Assembly (NCBI GenBank): GCA_002840735.1
Contig: PHBY01000002.1
Location: 62,001 to 126,000, forward strand
Direction of reading: 5' to 3'
Source of the DNA: Chloroflexi bacterium HGW-Chloroflexi-2
GTDB taxonomy: Bacteria > Chloroflexota > Anaerolineae > Anaerolineales > Anaerolineaceae
Length of the DNA: 64,000 bases
Each line of letters opens with the position of its first letter. The stretch's first letter is position 1. Shown piece after piece: positions 18,304 to 28,988 of the stretch. The notes beneath the pieces were generated by a model. The model ran no database searches. It worked only from the letters and a program-made list of their open reading frames with translations, and had not been told where the DNA came from. Made by a program: the position numbers and the translations under genes.

Positions 18304-21300
18304 AACGCTTACTTTTTGTTGTAAATATCTTGTTAGTATTTTCACTTTTCTTAAGTTCCTGTGCATCAAAGAGTGAAGTGGAGAAGGGGATCTCACCAAC
18401 CTCAACGGTTGAACAAGAAGTGGCAACTCAAGTACCTGCGGTTGAAGAGGACATTGAAGAAGATGTTCTATATTTAAATTTAGTCTGGCATCAACATCAA
18501 CCTTTGTACTACAAAAATGAAGATGATGTTTACACCAGACCCTGGGTACGGGTTCATGCGACTAAAGATTATTATGATATGGCTTCCATTTTGGAACAAT
18601 ATCCTGAAGTCAAGCTGACATTCAATCTCACGCCAGTACTTATTAAACAGCTTGAAGATTATTCCAAAAATGGGGCTATTGATTTATATTGGGAATATGC
18701 CCTGATTCCGGCTGAAGAATTAACAGATGACCAAAAAGAATTTATCTTAACCCGGTTTTTTGATGTTAACTGGGATAATATTATTGTCAGATTTCCAAGG
18801 TATCAGGAATTATTAGATAAAAGGGGTGGTTCATCCAAAGGAGAAATTCAGTCTGCAATTGAGTCATTTTCAGATAGTGATTTAAGAGATTTGCAAATCT
18901 GGTTTAATTTAGCCTGGTTTGATCCTGACTTTTTGGCTGTTGAACCCTTGAAGTCATTGGTTGATAAACAAAGGAATTTTAGCGAGGAAGACAAACAAGT
19001 CTTATTTGATGAAGCCTTAAGAATCATAAGGGACGTTATCCCCGTCCATAAACAACTACAGGATAATGGACAGATTGAAGTAATAACCACTCCATATGCA
19101 CATCCAATACTACCTCTGATCATTGATTCGAATCTGGCAGCGGTTGGTAACCCAACTACAGATCTCCCAACCAAGTTTAGTTTCCCACAGGATGCTCTTG
19201 TTCATCTAGAAAAGAGTGTTGAAATATATGAAACACAGTATGGACGATCTCCACGTGGGCTTTGGCCAGGGGAAGGTTCGGTTGCCCAGATGATAGTTCC
19301 TTTTGTCATTAAATCAGGTTATCAATGGATGGCTACCGGCGAACCTGTTCTGGCCAAATCACTGGGTATCAATAGTTTTACACGTGATGCAAAGGAAACA
19401 GTAAAAGAAGCCGATCTATTGTATCGACCTTATTATGTCAAAAATCAAGATGGTGATAAATTGGCAGTATTTTTCCGGGATGGAAATCTCTCAGATAAAA
19501 TTGGTTTTACCTATTCGGGTATATCAGGAGAAGGTGCGGCAAAAGATCTAATGTATCGCCTTGAGAACATCCGTGAGCAATTGTCGAATGAAGGGGCAGA
19601 GGGACCACATGTTGTCAGTATAATTGTGGATGGTGAGAATGCCTGGGAATATTATGAAAATGATGGCAAAGCCTTTTTCCATGCGCTTTATCAAGCACTT
19701 TCTGATAGTAAAACAATAAAAACAATTACCCCTTCTGGATACCTGGAAAAATTCCCGGAACAACGCAAAATTGAAGACTTATTCCCTGGAGCATGGTTCA
19801 GTCCGAATTATGATACCTGGATTGGAGAAGCAGAAGAGAATCAAGCCTGGGAATACCTGCGCAAAACCAGAGAAATATTGGCAAAATACGATGTCAGTAA
19901 AGTCAGAAAGGCATCTGATGAAGCAATTGCTCTGGCGCAGGATTATATGTATCTGGCTGAAGGATCAGATTGGTTCTGGTGGTATGGTTCAGATCAGGAT
20001 TCGGGTCAGGATGAATATTTTGACCAGGGTTTTAGAGCATTATTAAGGAATGTATTCTTAGCTTTAGGAGAACCAGTACCCACATTTGTAGAAATTCCAA
20101 TTATTCAGTCTAAACCGGTTTCGGCAGATAAGCCGGTAAGTGGACTGAGCTCTCCAATTATTGACGGCATTTTGAGCGAAGGTGAGTGGGATAGTGCCGG
20201 TTATTATCAAGGAGACGAAGGGACAATCCTGAAAGATCTGAAATTCGTTCAGGATGAGAAAAATATATACATTCTGATTGATTCAGGTAAATTTACTGAA
20301 GATACTAAAATTGGTCTGTATTTGAAATCACCTCGTGGTGCATTTACTGGAAATCCATTTACAAATTCAGAAGAAAATAATAAGAGATTATTAGGTGTGC
20401 CGGTAACACATTTGTTTGAATGGACAAATGGATCATTTTCTTTATTTACAGCGACAGAAGATGGATGGATGCCGGAAGAGGATGCTGTTGGTATCGCAGC
20501 TGCAATTGATGTCTTAGAAATAGCAATTCCTTTTGAGATTTTTGGAGAATTGGAGACTGGTGATGAGATTCAGTTTATCCTGGTCGAAGAAACTTCGGGA
20601 CAAAGGATTCCTGATACTGGTCCAGCCCAACTAATTGTCCCGGATTTGGGACTCTCTACCGTGTTATTGGAAGTAGCAGATCCCGAGGGTGATGATTATG
20701 GACCTGGCACCTATACGTATCCAACGGATAGTGTATTTTCAGCCAAAGCGTTTGATTTAAAGACTTTCCGGGTGGCTTATGATGAAAATAATATTATCTT
20801 CAAAGTTGAATTGTTTGGTCAGATACCTAATCCATGGGGTTCACCAAACAATCTTGCTATACAGACTGTTGATATTTATATTGATACGGATCCAGGAAAA
20901 GGTACGGGTGCGCGGAAATTACTGCCTGGTCGAAATCTTTCATTATCCGCTGAACATGGATGGGATTATGCAATCTGGGCAGAAGGTTGGACACCTCAAA
21001 TATTAAGCCCCGATTCAGAAACTTTAGAACCAAAGGAAATTTCCACGGCTGATTATAAAATAATCGTTGATCCAGCTGGACGAAGTGTAACAATACGCGT
21101 AGCCAAATCATTATTTGAAGGTAGCAATCCTGAAAATTGGGGTTATGCTGTTGTGATCATGGGACAGGAAGGATATCCATCCTCGGGTGTATGGAGAATC
21201 AGGGATGTTGAGGAAAATGCTGCCCAATGGCGATTTGGTGGAGCCGGGAAAACAACCAACCATACGAGAGTCATTGATATGATCTGGCCGGATGGCTTGA

Positions 21301-21404
21301 TACCAACACAATCTGAAATGCTTTCAACATTTACGCCCAGCACAGTGACAGCTGATCAATTAAGTGTTGACGATTATGCCATCATCGAATTGTTGATGCA
21401 TTAA
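18300..21404 (+). CDS. GH57 α-glucan hydrolase (amylopullulanase-type) lipoprotein with C-terminal DOMON-like domain
   Basis: The start is the ATG at 18300, which overlaps the previous stop (ATGA) and follows GGAGG. A signal peptide ends LFLSSCAS, so this is a lipoprotein. The GH57 domain begins LVWHQHQPLYYKNEDD and contains GLWPGEGSV, the expected site of the catalytic Glu, and IIVDGENAWEYYENDG, with the catalytic Asp (region 4). After about residue 610 comes a segment with SPIIDGILSEGEWDSA. The C-terminal part (AFDLKTFRVAYDENNIIFKV, VDIYIDTDPGKGTGAR) looks like the glucodextranase-type DOMON domain also seen in archaeal amylopullulanases. At 1034 residues it is a typical multidomain surface enzyme. 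It probably cuts α-1,4 and α-1,6 bonds in starch or glycogen and feeds the importer upstream. Confidence 0.9.
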   Translation: MKRLLFVVNILLVFSLFLSSCASKSEVEKGISPTSTVEQEVATQVPAVEEDIEEDVLYLNLVWHQHQPLYYKNEDDVYTRPWVRVHATKDYYDMASILEQYPEVKLTFNLTPVLIKQLEDYSKNGAIDLYWEYALIPAEELTDDQKEFILTRFFDVNWDNIIVRFPRYQELLDKRGGSSKGEIQSAIESFSDSDLRDLQIWFNLAWFDPDFLAVEPLKSLVDKQRNFSEEDKQVLFDEALRIIRDVIPVHKQLQDNGQIEVITTPYAHPILPLIIDSNLAAVGNPTTDLPTKFSFPQDALVHLEKSVEIYETQYGRSPRGLWPGEGSVAQMIVPFVIKSGYQWMATGEPVLAKSLGINSFTRDAKETVKEADLLYRPYYVKNQDGDKLAVFFRDGNLSDKIGFTYSGISGEGAAKDLMYRLENIREQLSNEGAEGPHVVSIIVDGENAWEYYENDGKAFFHALYQALSDSKTIKTITPSGYLEKFPEQRKIEDLFPGAWFSPNYDTWIGEAEENQAWEYLRKTREILAKYDVSKVRKASDEAIALAQDYMYLAEGSDWFWWYGSDQDSGQDEYFDQGFRALLRNVFLALGEPVPTFVEIPIIQSKPVSADKPVSGLSSPIIDGILSEGEWDSAGYYQGDEGTILKDLKFVQDEKNIYILIDSGKFTEDTKIGLYLKSPRGAFTGNPFTNSEENNKRLLGVPVTHLFEWTNGSFSLFTATEDGWMPEEDAVGIAAAIDVLEIAIPFEIFGELETGDEIQFILVEETSGQRIPDTGPAQLIVPDLGLSTVLLEVADPEGDDYGPGTYTYPTDSVFSAKAFDLKTFRVAYDENNIIFKVELFGQIPNPWGSPNNLAIQTVDIYIDTDPGKGTGARKLLPGRNLSLSAEHGWDYAIWAEGWTPQILSPDSETLEPKEISTADYKIIVDPAGRSVTIRVAKSLFEGSNPENWGYAVVIMGQEGYPSSGVWRIRDVEENAAQWRFGGAGKTTNHTRVIDMIWPDGLIPTQSEMLSTFTPSTVTADQLSVDDYAIIELLMH

Positions 21405-21501
21405 TGTGAGAGTAAGTTAAGTATTTGGCTAATCTAAATCCACAAAAGGCAGGCTTAAGTCGTGGTATGATTTTGATCCACGATGAATGGAGGAGTTTTG
21501 A

Positions 21502-23223
21502 ATGAGTGATGTGAGATTTGTAAAACCGAGGGATACCATTGAAATTTATTTAACGGATAATCGAGTTTTACAGGCGAAAAGAAACACTACCTTAGAAGAA
21601 ATTTTTCAAATTTTACCCGAATGGAAAAATCCACCCATTGTTGGTGCAATTGTGAATGGTCATTTACGTGAATTAACGTACCCAATCAAGATGGACGCAG
21701 ATGTTAAAACGCTCAATATGTCTGATGTGGATGGAGCCAGAATTTATCGACGATCACTAACTTTTTTATTGGAAGCCGCGTTTCAAGATATTTATCCTGA
21801 AGCTAAAGTTACGATTGACCATGCAGTCGCTTCTGGAGGATTCTATTGTCAGGTTGATGGAATGGATGATTTTACTGAGGAAAAAGTATTAAGACTCGAA
21901 AATCATATGCGGGAGATTGTTAAGGCGGATAAAAAATTTGAAAGAAAAGAAGTACCACTTTCTGATGCAATTGATTATTTCAAACAAAAACAACAATTTG
22001 ATAAAATTCGATTATTAAAATATCGAAGGAAGCCCCACCTGGTGCTTTATCAGCTTGGAGAACAAAAAGATTATCATCATGGATATATGGTTCCATCAAG
22101 TGGTTACTTGCAATGCTTTAAATTGATCTGGATGTCACCCAAGGCATTTATTTTGCAATATCCACGGCGAAGAACACCGATGATGCTTGAAAAAATACCG
22201 GAGAACCAACAATTATTGGAGACTTTTAAACAATATGGATCCTGGTTAAAGCGGTTAGGTGTTGATAATGTGGGTGGATTAAACGATGCCATCGAGGAAA
22301 ACAAAATCAGAGAAATTATCCTAGTCTCAGAAGCTTTTCATGAGATGAGAATCGCTGAAATTGCCAGAAGAATTTCATCGGATTCCAGGCGGCTAAGGAT
22401 TGTTCTAATCGCAGGCCCAAGTTCCTCCGGTAAAACCACTTTTTCCAAAAGACTATCGGTTCAACTCTTAACACAAGGTATAACTCCTTTTCCATTAGAA
22501 ATGGACAATTATTTTGTTGATAGAGATCAGACACCAAAAGATGAAAAAGGAGAATTCGATTTTGAGTCGATTGATGCTCTTAATCGAACTTTATTAGAGG
22601 AACACCTCTCCAAACTGATCAATGGAGAGCAGGTGCAACTTCCAAAATTCAATTTTAAATCAGGTAAAAGTTTTCCTGGAGAGATTGTTCAATTAGAACC
22701 AGATCAAATAATATTGCTGGAAGGTATTCATGGTTTAAATCCCAAATTGTTGGAGAAAATTCCCACCGAACGAACTTTCAGAATTTATATTTCCTGTTTG
22801 ACTCAGCTAAATCTCGACCGGCATAATCGCATATCCACGACCGATACGCGTCTGATCCGCAGGATTGTGAGAGATGCTCGAGAGAGAGGGTATTCTGCCT
22901 ATGACACCATCAAACGCTGGGAATCAGTTGGTCGAGGGGAAAAAAGGCATATTTTCCCTTATCAGGATAATGCGGACGAAGTGATGAATTCTGCTCTGGT
23001 ATATGAACTTTCCGCGCTGAAACCTTTTGTTGAACCTTTATTACGACAGGTACCATTTGGTACCTATGAATACGTGGAAGCAAAAAGAATACTTTCATTT
23101 CTTGAGTGGTTTTTGCCTTTGAACACGGAAATGATCCCGGACAATTCAATTTTACAGGAATTTTTAGGGGCATCCATTCTTAAAAATTTTAAATTGTGGA
23201 ATACAAACGGCATCGACAAATAA
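21502..23223 (+). CDS. TGS-domain nucleoside (uridine) kinase
   Basis: The order is an N-terminal TGS-like domain (residues 10-75), a middle region like the second additional domain of threonyl-tRNA synthetase (about 75-200), and a C-terminal uridine kinase/phosphoribulokinase P-loop domain. The last shows Walker A GPSSSGKTT, MDNYFVDRDQTP and LLEGIHGLNP. This three-part form is known as a kinase family in many anaerobes and phosphorylates uridine or a related nucleoside with NTP. The start is fixed by GGAGGAG. About 100 bases separate it from the GH57 gene, with no clear terminator in between, so read-through from the glucan operon is possible. Confidence 0.88.
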   Translation: MSDVRFVKPRDTIEIYLTDNRVLQAKRNTTLEEIFQILPEWKNPPIVGAIVNGHLRELTYPIKMDADVKTLNMSDVDGARIYRRSLTFLLEAAFQDIYPEAKVTIDHAVASGGFYCQVDGMDDFTEEKVLRLENHMREIVKADKKFERKEVPLSDAIDYFKQKQQFDKIRLLKYRRKPHLVLYQLGEQKDYHHGYMVPSSGYLQCFKLIWMSPKAFILQYPRRRTPMMLEKIPENQQLLETFKQYGSWLKRLGVDNVGGLNDAIEENKIREIILVSEAFHEMRIAEIARRISSDSRRLRIVLIAGPSSSGKTTFSKRLSVQLLTQGITPFPLEMDNYFVDRDQTPKDEKGEFDFESIDALNRTLLEEHLSKLINGEQVQLPKFNFKSGKSFPGEIVQLEPDQIILLEGIHGLNPKLLEKIPTERTFRIYISCLTQLNLDRHNRISTTDTRLIRRIVRDARERGYSAYDTIKRWESVGRGEKRHIFPYQDNADEVMNSALVYELSALKPFVEPLLRQVPFGTYEYVEAKRILSFLEWFLPLNTEMIPDNSILQEFLGASILKNFKLWNTNGIDK

Positions 23224-23225
23224 AT

Positions 23226-23264
23226 AAAAAATGGGTTACTGATTTTTCATATAACCCATTTTTT
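23226..23264. terminator. Bidirectional terminator between the uridine kinase and aminotransferase genes
   Basis: AAAAAATGGGTTA pairs with TAACCCATTTTTT around a 13-base loop. It has T-runs in both directions and separates two convergent genes. Confidence 0.9.
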
Positions 23265-23282
23265 ATTTATTACTAACTTAAT

Positions 23283-24500
23283 TTAACATATCGATTCTTT
23301 TATTGTTTCGGCTAACCTGCGAATGCCAATTCTGATCATGTCTGGTTGTGCATTGGAGAAGTTTAAGCGCATTGTATTCAACCCACCACCATTTGGATAG
23401 AAAGATTCGCCAGGCACAAAGGCTACTTTTTTCTCTACGGCTTTAATCAGTAATTCCTTAGAATTACATATTTCCGGAAGTGATACCCATAGGAAAAGTC
23501 CTCCCAAAGGTTTTGTCCATTTAACACCTTCCGGCATGTTCTTTTCGAGTTCTTCTAACATGATGTCACGACGTTCTTTATAGACTGAATTAATTCTCTT
23601 GATGTGCTCATCGAGAAAACCTTTTCTACTGACTTCGTAGACAACAATTTGATTGAATGTAGATGTGTGAAGATCAGCGCCTTGTTTTGCTGTGACCAAT
23701 TTTTGGATAATTTCTGGTGTAGCAACCACCCATGCCAGACGAATACCAGGAGCAAGAATCTTTGAAAAAGTACTCAGGTAAATAACATTACCATGGTAGG
23801 AGGTACCGTTGCCATGTAACTGGTCATCCAGGTATTCTACGGTTGGTATATGTTTGCCTTCAAACCGTAATTGTCCATATGGATCATCTTCAATAATAGG
23901 CACACCGTATCGGTCTGCTAATTCGACTAATCTTTCTCTGCGTTCTAATGGTAAGGTAACGCCTGTCGGATTCTGAAAATTGGGTAATACATACATAAAT
24001 TTAGGACCGGCTCGAAGAGCCATTTCCAACTTATCTACCTGTATACCGTCATCATCCGATGGCACTGTCACATATTGGGCATTGTAGGTATTCCAGGCCT
24101 GTAAAGCGCCAAGATACGTTGGCGATTCTACAAGAACTCTATCGCCAGGATTAATAAAAATCTTTCCCAATAAATCCAGTGCTTGTTGAGATCCATTGGT
24201 GATCATGATATTGTCGGCAGTGACTTTAATCCCATATTGATTTGTGTGCCGAGAGATCATTTCCCGTAAAGGTAAATAACCGTCGGTGGTTCCATATTGC
24301 AATGCCTCTGAGCCATGTTCATCTAGGACTCGTATACAAGCTTCCTTGAATTCTTCCACTGGAAAGATTTCAGGAGCAGGCATTCCACCCGCAAATGATA
24401 TAACATCTGGCATCTGTGTGACCTTCAGTAACTCACGTATGGCCGATCCTTTCATCGAAATTGTTCGTAAAGCGTACCGGTCATCCCATAAAGTCTGCAT
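23283..24500 (-). CDS. PLP-dependent aminotransferase, class I/II (LysN/2-aminoadipate type)
   Basis: The 405-residue fold-type I aminotransferase begins with the conserved SMKGSAIRELLKVTQ-like segment and the ISFAGGMPAPEIFP loop of the 2-aminoadipate/aromatic aminotransferase group. Further motifs are LQYGTTDGYLPLR, NGSQQALDLLGKIF, NFQNPTGVTLP, and the PLP lysine in STFSKILAPGIRLAW. LysN enzymes use 2-aminoadipate, aromatic and branched amino acids; the exact substrate cannot be given. The ribosome site AGAAGGAGTG is strong. It is followed by a terminator and is not obviously linked to neighbours. Confidence 0.9.
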   Translation of the reverse strand: MQTLWDDRYALRTISMKGSAIRELLKVTQMPDVISFAGGMPAPEIFPVEEFKEACIRVLDEHGSEALQYGTTDGYLPLREMISRHTNQYGIKVTADNIMITNGSQQALDLLGKIFINPGDRVLVESPTYLGALQAWNTYNAQYVTVPSDDDGIQVDKLEMALRAGPKFMYVLPNFQNPTGVTLPLERRERLVELADRYGVPIIEDDPYGQLRFEGKHIPTVEYLDDQLHGNGTSYHGNVIYLSTFSKILAPGIRLAWVVATPEIIQKLVTAKQGADLHTSTFNQIVVYEVSRKGFLDEHIKRINSVYKERRDIMLEELEKNMPEGVKWTKPLGGLFLWVSLPEICNSKELLIKAVEKKVAFVPGESFYPNGGGLNTMRLNFSNAQPDMIRIGIRRLAETIKESIC

Positions 24501-24542
24501 TTTTCACTCCTTCTAATCATAGTTACTAAATGAAATTTTACT

Positions 24543-24575
24543 AAAAAACAGGGATGGTAGAAAACCATCCCTGTT
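24543..24575 (-). terminator. Terminator after the GlyA-GcvT gene
   Basis: AACAGGGATGGT pairs with ACCATCCCTGTT across a loop of five. On the minus strand it is followed by a run of Ts just after the GlyA-GcvT stop. Confidence 0.9.
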
Positions 24576-24579
24576 GGAA

Positions 24580-27500
24580 TTAAAGTTTCGCAAATCGTGA
24601 AATAATCATCGCTGGCGAGGGAAGTTTCACCCGATCACCCTGTGAAAGTTGGTTGGGAAGTTTACCAATATTGTCCGGGGCACCCTGATATATGTAAACA
24701 ACAGCACCATCTTCATTCGATTTTTCTTCGATATAAGCCTGTCCCGTAAGGTACCCTTCGGAATCTATTGCGCAGCTGGTGACTACGCCAATAACCTTTC
24801 CTTTTTTGTCTATCACCGGATCGTTATTGTGAGCCATTCGGACACCTTTTTCCTGGAATCTGAAGCGGATTACAATGCCTTTCCGTTTTGCTTCCCTTGC
24901 CAGGTAGGCATCCCGTCCAATAAACCAGGGTTTATAGGTCTTGACGAAACTACCAAAATTAGCTTCTGATACACCCAAACCTAAGTCACCACCCATTTCG
25001 TGGCCGTAAAGAGGAAGGCCAGCTTCCGTTCGCAATGAATCACGAGCCCCAAGTCCACAAGGTTTGAGACCCATGGGTTCTCCAGCCTTTACCAAGGCAT
25101 CCCAAAATGCAGGAGCGTGATCAGGGTGAATAAAGAGCTCAAACGCCATTTTCTCGCCTGTATAGCCAGTTCTGGATACCACAAGGTCGAATTCACCAAC
25201 AATGGCTTCGCATAACTCTGTCCGTTTGAGTTTCATGATTCTTTTTCTTGTTTCAGTGTCCACACCCAGGGCGAGTAAAATATCTCTGGATTTAGGTCCC
25301 TGAAGAGCAATATCAACGCGCATTTCAGCACCCGCAGAACGATCACGCAGATTTCTTAACACAACATTTTTACCAAATACGGTCGCTCCTGGCCGTAAAC
25401 TATCGACCATTACATTTCCATCTTTGACAGCATTTAACCATGTCCAATCTTTATCATCATTGGATGCATTGACAACAACCAGATAAACTTCTTTTTGCCT
25501 CCTGTAGACTAAAAGGTCATCAATCACATTTGCATCGGTATCCAGGAAATGGGTATAGCAAGACTCACCAATTTCTAATGCAGCAATATCATTACCACAG
25601 ACGCTATCAAGAAAGGTTACAGCATCAGGACCTTCGGCTTGATAGACACCCATATGTGAGACGTCAAAGAGACCAGCTGCTTGGCGGGTTGCCAGATGTT
25701 CTTCCGTCACCGATGTATACCATACTGGCATTTCCCAACCAGCAAAGGGGATGATCTTGGCTCCTAATTTAACATGATTTTCATATAATGAAGTACGTTT
25801 AAGTTCATCGGATTCTTTCTCAACCCATTCGAATTTAGGTTTGGTGGGTAATTCGTCTTTTACATTCGAATGACCGATGAAATATGGCTTGGTAACTGAA
25901 ATATCTCCATTATCAATCTGTAGATTAGAAACAACCAATGATTCTTTGATAATGATGGGCCCAGGTAAACGACGATGAAGATCTTTATCAAAATAAATAT
26001 ACGCATCTGATAAATCACGCATCCAGGTCGCTGCTAAATTGCCTTTGGTTATATCGGTTGTGAAGCGGAAATGATCCGGACTGACATAAGTGATGACACC
26101 ATTGATGAGTTCGCCATCAGCATAAAGATAAGTAAGTTGTTCTTCACCGAGTTTTAAGGATTCAACATCACTGGAAAATACATAATTCACAAAATGACGG
26201 ATTCCTTTGCCAGATAAATCATATCCAATTTTTCCATCAATTCCTTTTGGTAGTTCATCCAGATAATAAAAATGTGGGTAGCCATGGACTGATATATCAG
26301 GATCAACACCTGCTTTTTCTACCAGTTTTCTAACACGAATTTTTGCTTCTTCCAGAACCTTGAAATCAACTTTGGCTCGTTGTACCGGGCCTTTGCGGGA
26401 ATCTATGGTGTAAGGAGTGACAGCGAACAAAACATCAGCAATGATATCCGCCACCAGTACCATATCAATTTCATCTAATCCACGTTGTGTCATCCAGGGA
26501 GTTCCATAACGAACACCCGATGCTTTCAAAGCGCTCTTATCACCTGGGATGGTATTTCTATTCATTACAAGACCTGCAATATCCAGAATTCTGGCAGCCA
26601 GATCACCTGAAAGTGGTGTGCCATCAGTACCTTTGATGGTGCTGACATCAATATTTCCAAGATGCGTATTGGTGCCATTGAATGGAATGCGCAATCCTCT
26701 TTCCTCAAGATGATTGGTTAATACCTGGCAGTTTTTTACGATTTGTTCCTGTAATTTTTTAAATTCAGGCGTCTTCGCTAATTTGAATGTTGCAGCTAGC
26801 GCAGCGATGGCATGGATGTGCGGCCCGCCTTGCTCTCCGGGGAAAACACCCCGGTCAATCTTTTTTGCAAGAGATGCATTGTCGGTAATGATACAGGCAC
26901 CACGCGGACCACAAAGTGTTTTATGGGTTGTAAAACTGATTACATGGGCAAAACCGACTGGACTTGGAATGACACCAGCAGCGATTAATCCTGCAATGTG
27001 AGAAACATCCGCTAAGAAATACGCGCCAACCGAATCTGCAATTTCCCGGAATTTTCGCCAATCCGGAACAAATGGATAAGAGGAATAACCAGCAATGATG
27101 ATTTTGGGTTTGTGTTCTGTTGCCAGGGCTGCTACTTGATCGTAATTAATTTGTTCTGTTTCAGGGTCGACTGTGTAATGAACTACGTTGAATAATTTAC
27201 CTGAACGATTAACAGAAGAACCGTGGGTGAGATGTCCACCATGTAACAGGTTCATACCCATGATTGTGTCTCCTGGGTTAATCAGGTGGTAAACAGCGTT
27301 GTTTGCCGGTGCGCCTGAAAGAGGTTGAACATTCACGTATAAATTATCAGGAGAGACACCATTTGCAGCGAAAACTTCAGCACACCGACGAGCAGCCAAA
27401 GACTCTATGATATCGGCATATTCGACACCTTTATAATAACGAGGATCTGAATATCGCCGGTAATATGCAAGTTGTTCATCATAATCCAGAATCTCGTCTT

Positions 27501-27711
27501 CTGACATTAAACGCATACGTTCATCGGGGTATCCCTCTGCATAGATATTCTGGAAAACGGATCCCAATGCATCCCTGACAGCAGCAGGAGCAGTACTCTC
27601 GCTAGGTATCAAGATCAGTTTGCGATTTTGGCGCTCAGCTTCAATCTTAATTAACTCTGAAACATCCGGGTCTAATTCACTGAGTTTGCCGCTAAATAGA
27701 AAATCAGCCAT
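24580..27711 (-). CDS. Fused serine hydroxymethyltransferase - aminomethyltransferase (GlyA-GcvT)
   Basis: One 1043-residue frame carries two one-carbon enzymes. Residues 1-470 are serine hydroxymethyltransferase: the PLP lysine lies in [14 protein letters not shown] (Lys about 265), with [12 protein letters not shown] and EQGGPHIH also present. Residues 638-1043 are the glycine cleavage T protein: [39 protein letters not shown] and [13 protein letters not shown]. Between them, about residues 495-575 look like a degenerate copy of the T-protein N-terminal domain ([18 protein letters not shown]). The fusion would pass 5,10-methylene-tetrahydrofolate between glycine cleavage and serine synthesis. 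The H and P proteins are not nearby. TAGGAG before ATG 27711 fixes the start. Confidence 0.95.
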   Translation of the reverse strand: MADFLFSGKLSELDPDVSELIKIEAERQNRKLILIPSESTAPAAVRDALGSVFQNIYAEGYPDERMRLMSEDEILDYDEQLAYYRRYSDPRYYKGVEYADIIESLAARRCAEVFAANGVSPDNLYVNVQPLSGAPANNAVYHLINPGDTIMGMNLLHGGHLTHGSSVNRSGKLFNVVHYTVDPETEQINYDQVAALATEHKPKIIIAGYSSYPFVPDWRKFREIADSVGAYFLADVSHIAGLIAAGVIPSPVGFAHVISFTTHKTLCGPRGACIITDNASLAKKIDRGVFPGEQGGPHIHAIAALAATFKLAKTPEFKKLQEQIVKNCQVLTNHLEERGLRIPFNGTNTHLGNIDVSTIKGTDGTPLSGDLAARILDIAGLVMNRNTIPGDKSALKASGVRYGTPWMTQRGLDEIDMVLVADIIADVLFAVTPYTIDSRKGPVQRAKVDFKVLEEAKIRVRKLVEKAGVDPDISVHGYPHFYYLDELPKGIDGKIGYDLSGKGIRHFVNYVFSSDVESLKLGEEQLTYLYADGELINGVITYVSPDHFRFTTDITKGNLAATWMRDLSDAYIYFDKDLHRRLPGPIIIKESLVVSNLQIDNGDISVTKPYFIGHSNVKDELPTKPKFEWVEKESDELKRTSLYENHVKLGAKIIPFAGWEMPVWYTSVTEEHLATRQAAGLFDVSHMGVYQAEGPDAVTFLDSVCGNDIAALEIGESCYTHFLDTDANVIDDLLVYRRQKEVYLVVVNASNDDKDWTWLNAVKDGNVMVDSLRPGATVFGKNVVLRNLRDRSAGAEMRVDIALQGPKSRDILLALGVDTETRKRIMKLKRTELCEAIVGEFDLVVSRTGYTGEKMAFELFIHPDHAPAFWDALVKAGEPMGLKPCGLGARDSLRTEAGLPLYGHEMGGDLGLGVSEANFGSFVKTYKPWFIGRDAYLAREAKRKGIVIRFRFQEKGVRMAHNNDPVIDKKGKVIGVVTSCAIDSEGYLTGQAYIEEKSNEDGAVVYIYQGAPDNIGKLPNQLSQGDRVKLPSPAMIISRFAKL

Positions 27712-27879
27712 TTTTAACTCCTATTAGAAAATTTTATTATTATCTTCAACTAAATAATATGAAAGACCATTCATACGATTTATTCATTTGTTTCTTTCCT
27801 ATTGTAGAAAACCTATGCCTAATGGTCAAGTAAAGTTTGTAATCTAATTATTTACAATTCATCGCATCAAATTGATCAT

Positions 27880-28716
27880 TTAACAATGTTGATTAATCCA
27901 TTCCAAAATGAAATTAAAGACTTGCTCCTGTTCATATTCATTATGCAATTCGTGATAAAGTCCAGGAAATATTTTGAAGGTAATTAATGATTCTGGTACT
28001 TTGGCTGCAAATTGTTTAGTTTTTTCAAAACTAACAATATGATCTTTTTCACCCTGCAAAAGTAGCAATGGAAGACTGAATTTACTGGCATTTTCTACAG
28101 TCCAATCACCATTTGAAAACATATCCATCGCTAGTTTTGCGGAGATCATAGGGTGGACGAGTGGATCTTCCTGGTAATCTTTAATTACTTGGGGATTGTG
28201 GGACAAATTATTTACATCTAATCCATTGTTTATTGTCATGGATGGAAGCAAGGTTTTTAGGATTTTCGCAGCTAAAAGTTTGGAAGGTGAAACTGGTTCA
28301 CCGGTTCCTAATCCTGGACTGGTGCAAATGACTCCTTTTATGGCTGGTTTTTTGAAAAGTGAGTAATACAAAACCATATTTCCACCAAGTGAATGACCGT
28401 ATAGAAAAACGGGAATTCCAGGATTCTCTTTCTTTGCAAAATCGATCATGGTTTCAATATCAGAAATAAAAAATTGATTGGATCCAATATGTCCCCTTTT
28501 ACCGGAACTTTTGCCATGACCGCGATGATCAAATCCATAGATTGAGATTTGATGTTGATTGAAAAATTCGGCGACATGGTTATAACGACCAACATGTTCC
28601 CCAAGCCCATGAACAAGCACAAAAATAGCTTTGCTGGCTCCATCGACAAGCCACTTTTGTGAAAATATTTTTTCACCTTCTTTGGTTTTCCACTCAAAAT
28701 TCTCTTTTATTGACAT
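27880..28716 (-). CDS. α/β hydrolase, monoacylglycerol lipase / lysophospholipase type
   Basis: The 278-residue cytoplasmic protein has the oxyanion motif VHGLGEHVGRYN and the GFDHRGHGKSSGKRGHI segment. The nucleophile elbow is YGHSLGGN, the Asp motif LLLQGEKDHIVSF, and the late His LYHELHNEY. This set is diagnostic of the monoglyceride lipase subgroup (hydrolase_4), which cleaves monoacylglycerols or lysophospholipids. It is a single gene transcribed away from the subtilase gene; the region 28717-28988 holds both promoters. Confidence 0.9.
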   Translation of the reverse strand: MSIKENFEWKTKEGEKIFSQKWLVDGASKAIFVLVHGLGEHVGRYNHVAEFFNQHQISIYGFDHRGHGKSSGKRGHIGSNQFFISDIETMIDFAKKENPGIPVFLYGHSLGGNMVLYYSLFKKPAIKGVICTSPGLGTGEPVSPSKLLAAKILKTLLPSMTINNGLDVNNLSHNPQVIKDYQEDPLVHPMISAKLAMDMFSNGDWTVENASKFSLPLLLLQGEKDHIVSFEKTKQFAAKVPESLITFKIFPGLYHELHNEYEQEQVFNFILEWINQHC

Positions 28717-28988
28717 TCCAATTCTCCTTGTTTATTCTCTTGAAATGGTTTTCCGAAATTAATTAACACCATGAGTACTGTTTGATAATTTATTTATATA
28801 TTGATTTTGATTTTATGTTTGGAAATTTGAATTAGAATTTTGACAGAACCGCATTAATTTTTAAATGAGATGTAAAATCAATATGGGTTATACGCAATAA
28901 TATCGCTAGAGACGAAGGTTTATCTCTATATGTCAATGATGGATATCACTGAAATTTTGATAATTACATAGCTGTAAAGGTTAAAATT

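Noticed and set aside
27712-27879. Glycine riboswitch ahead of GlyA-GcvT
   Set aside because: The leader is short and AT-rich with no recognisable glycine aptamer core.
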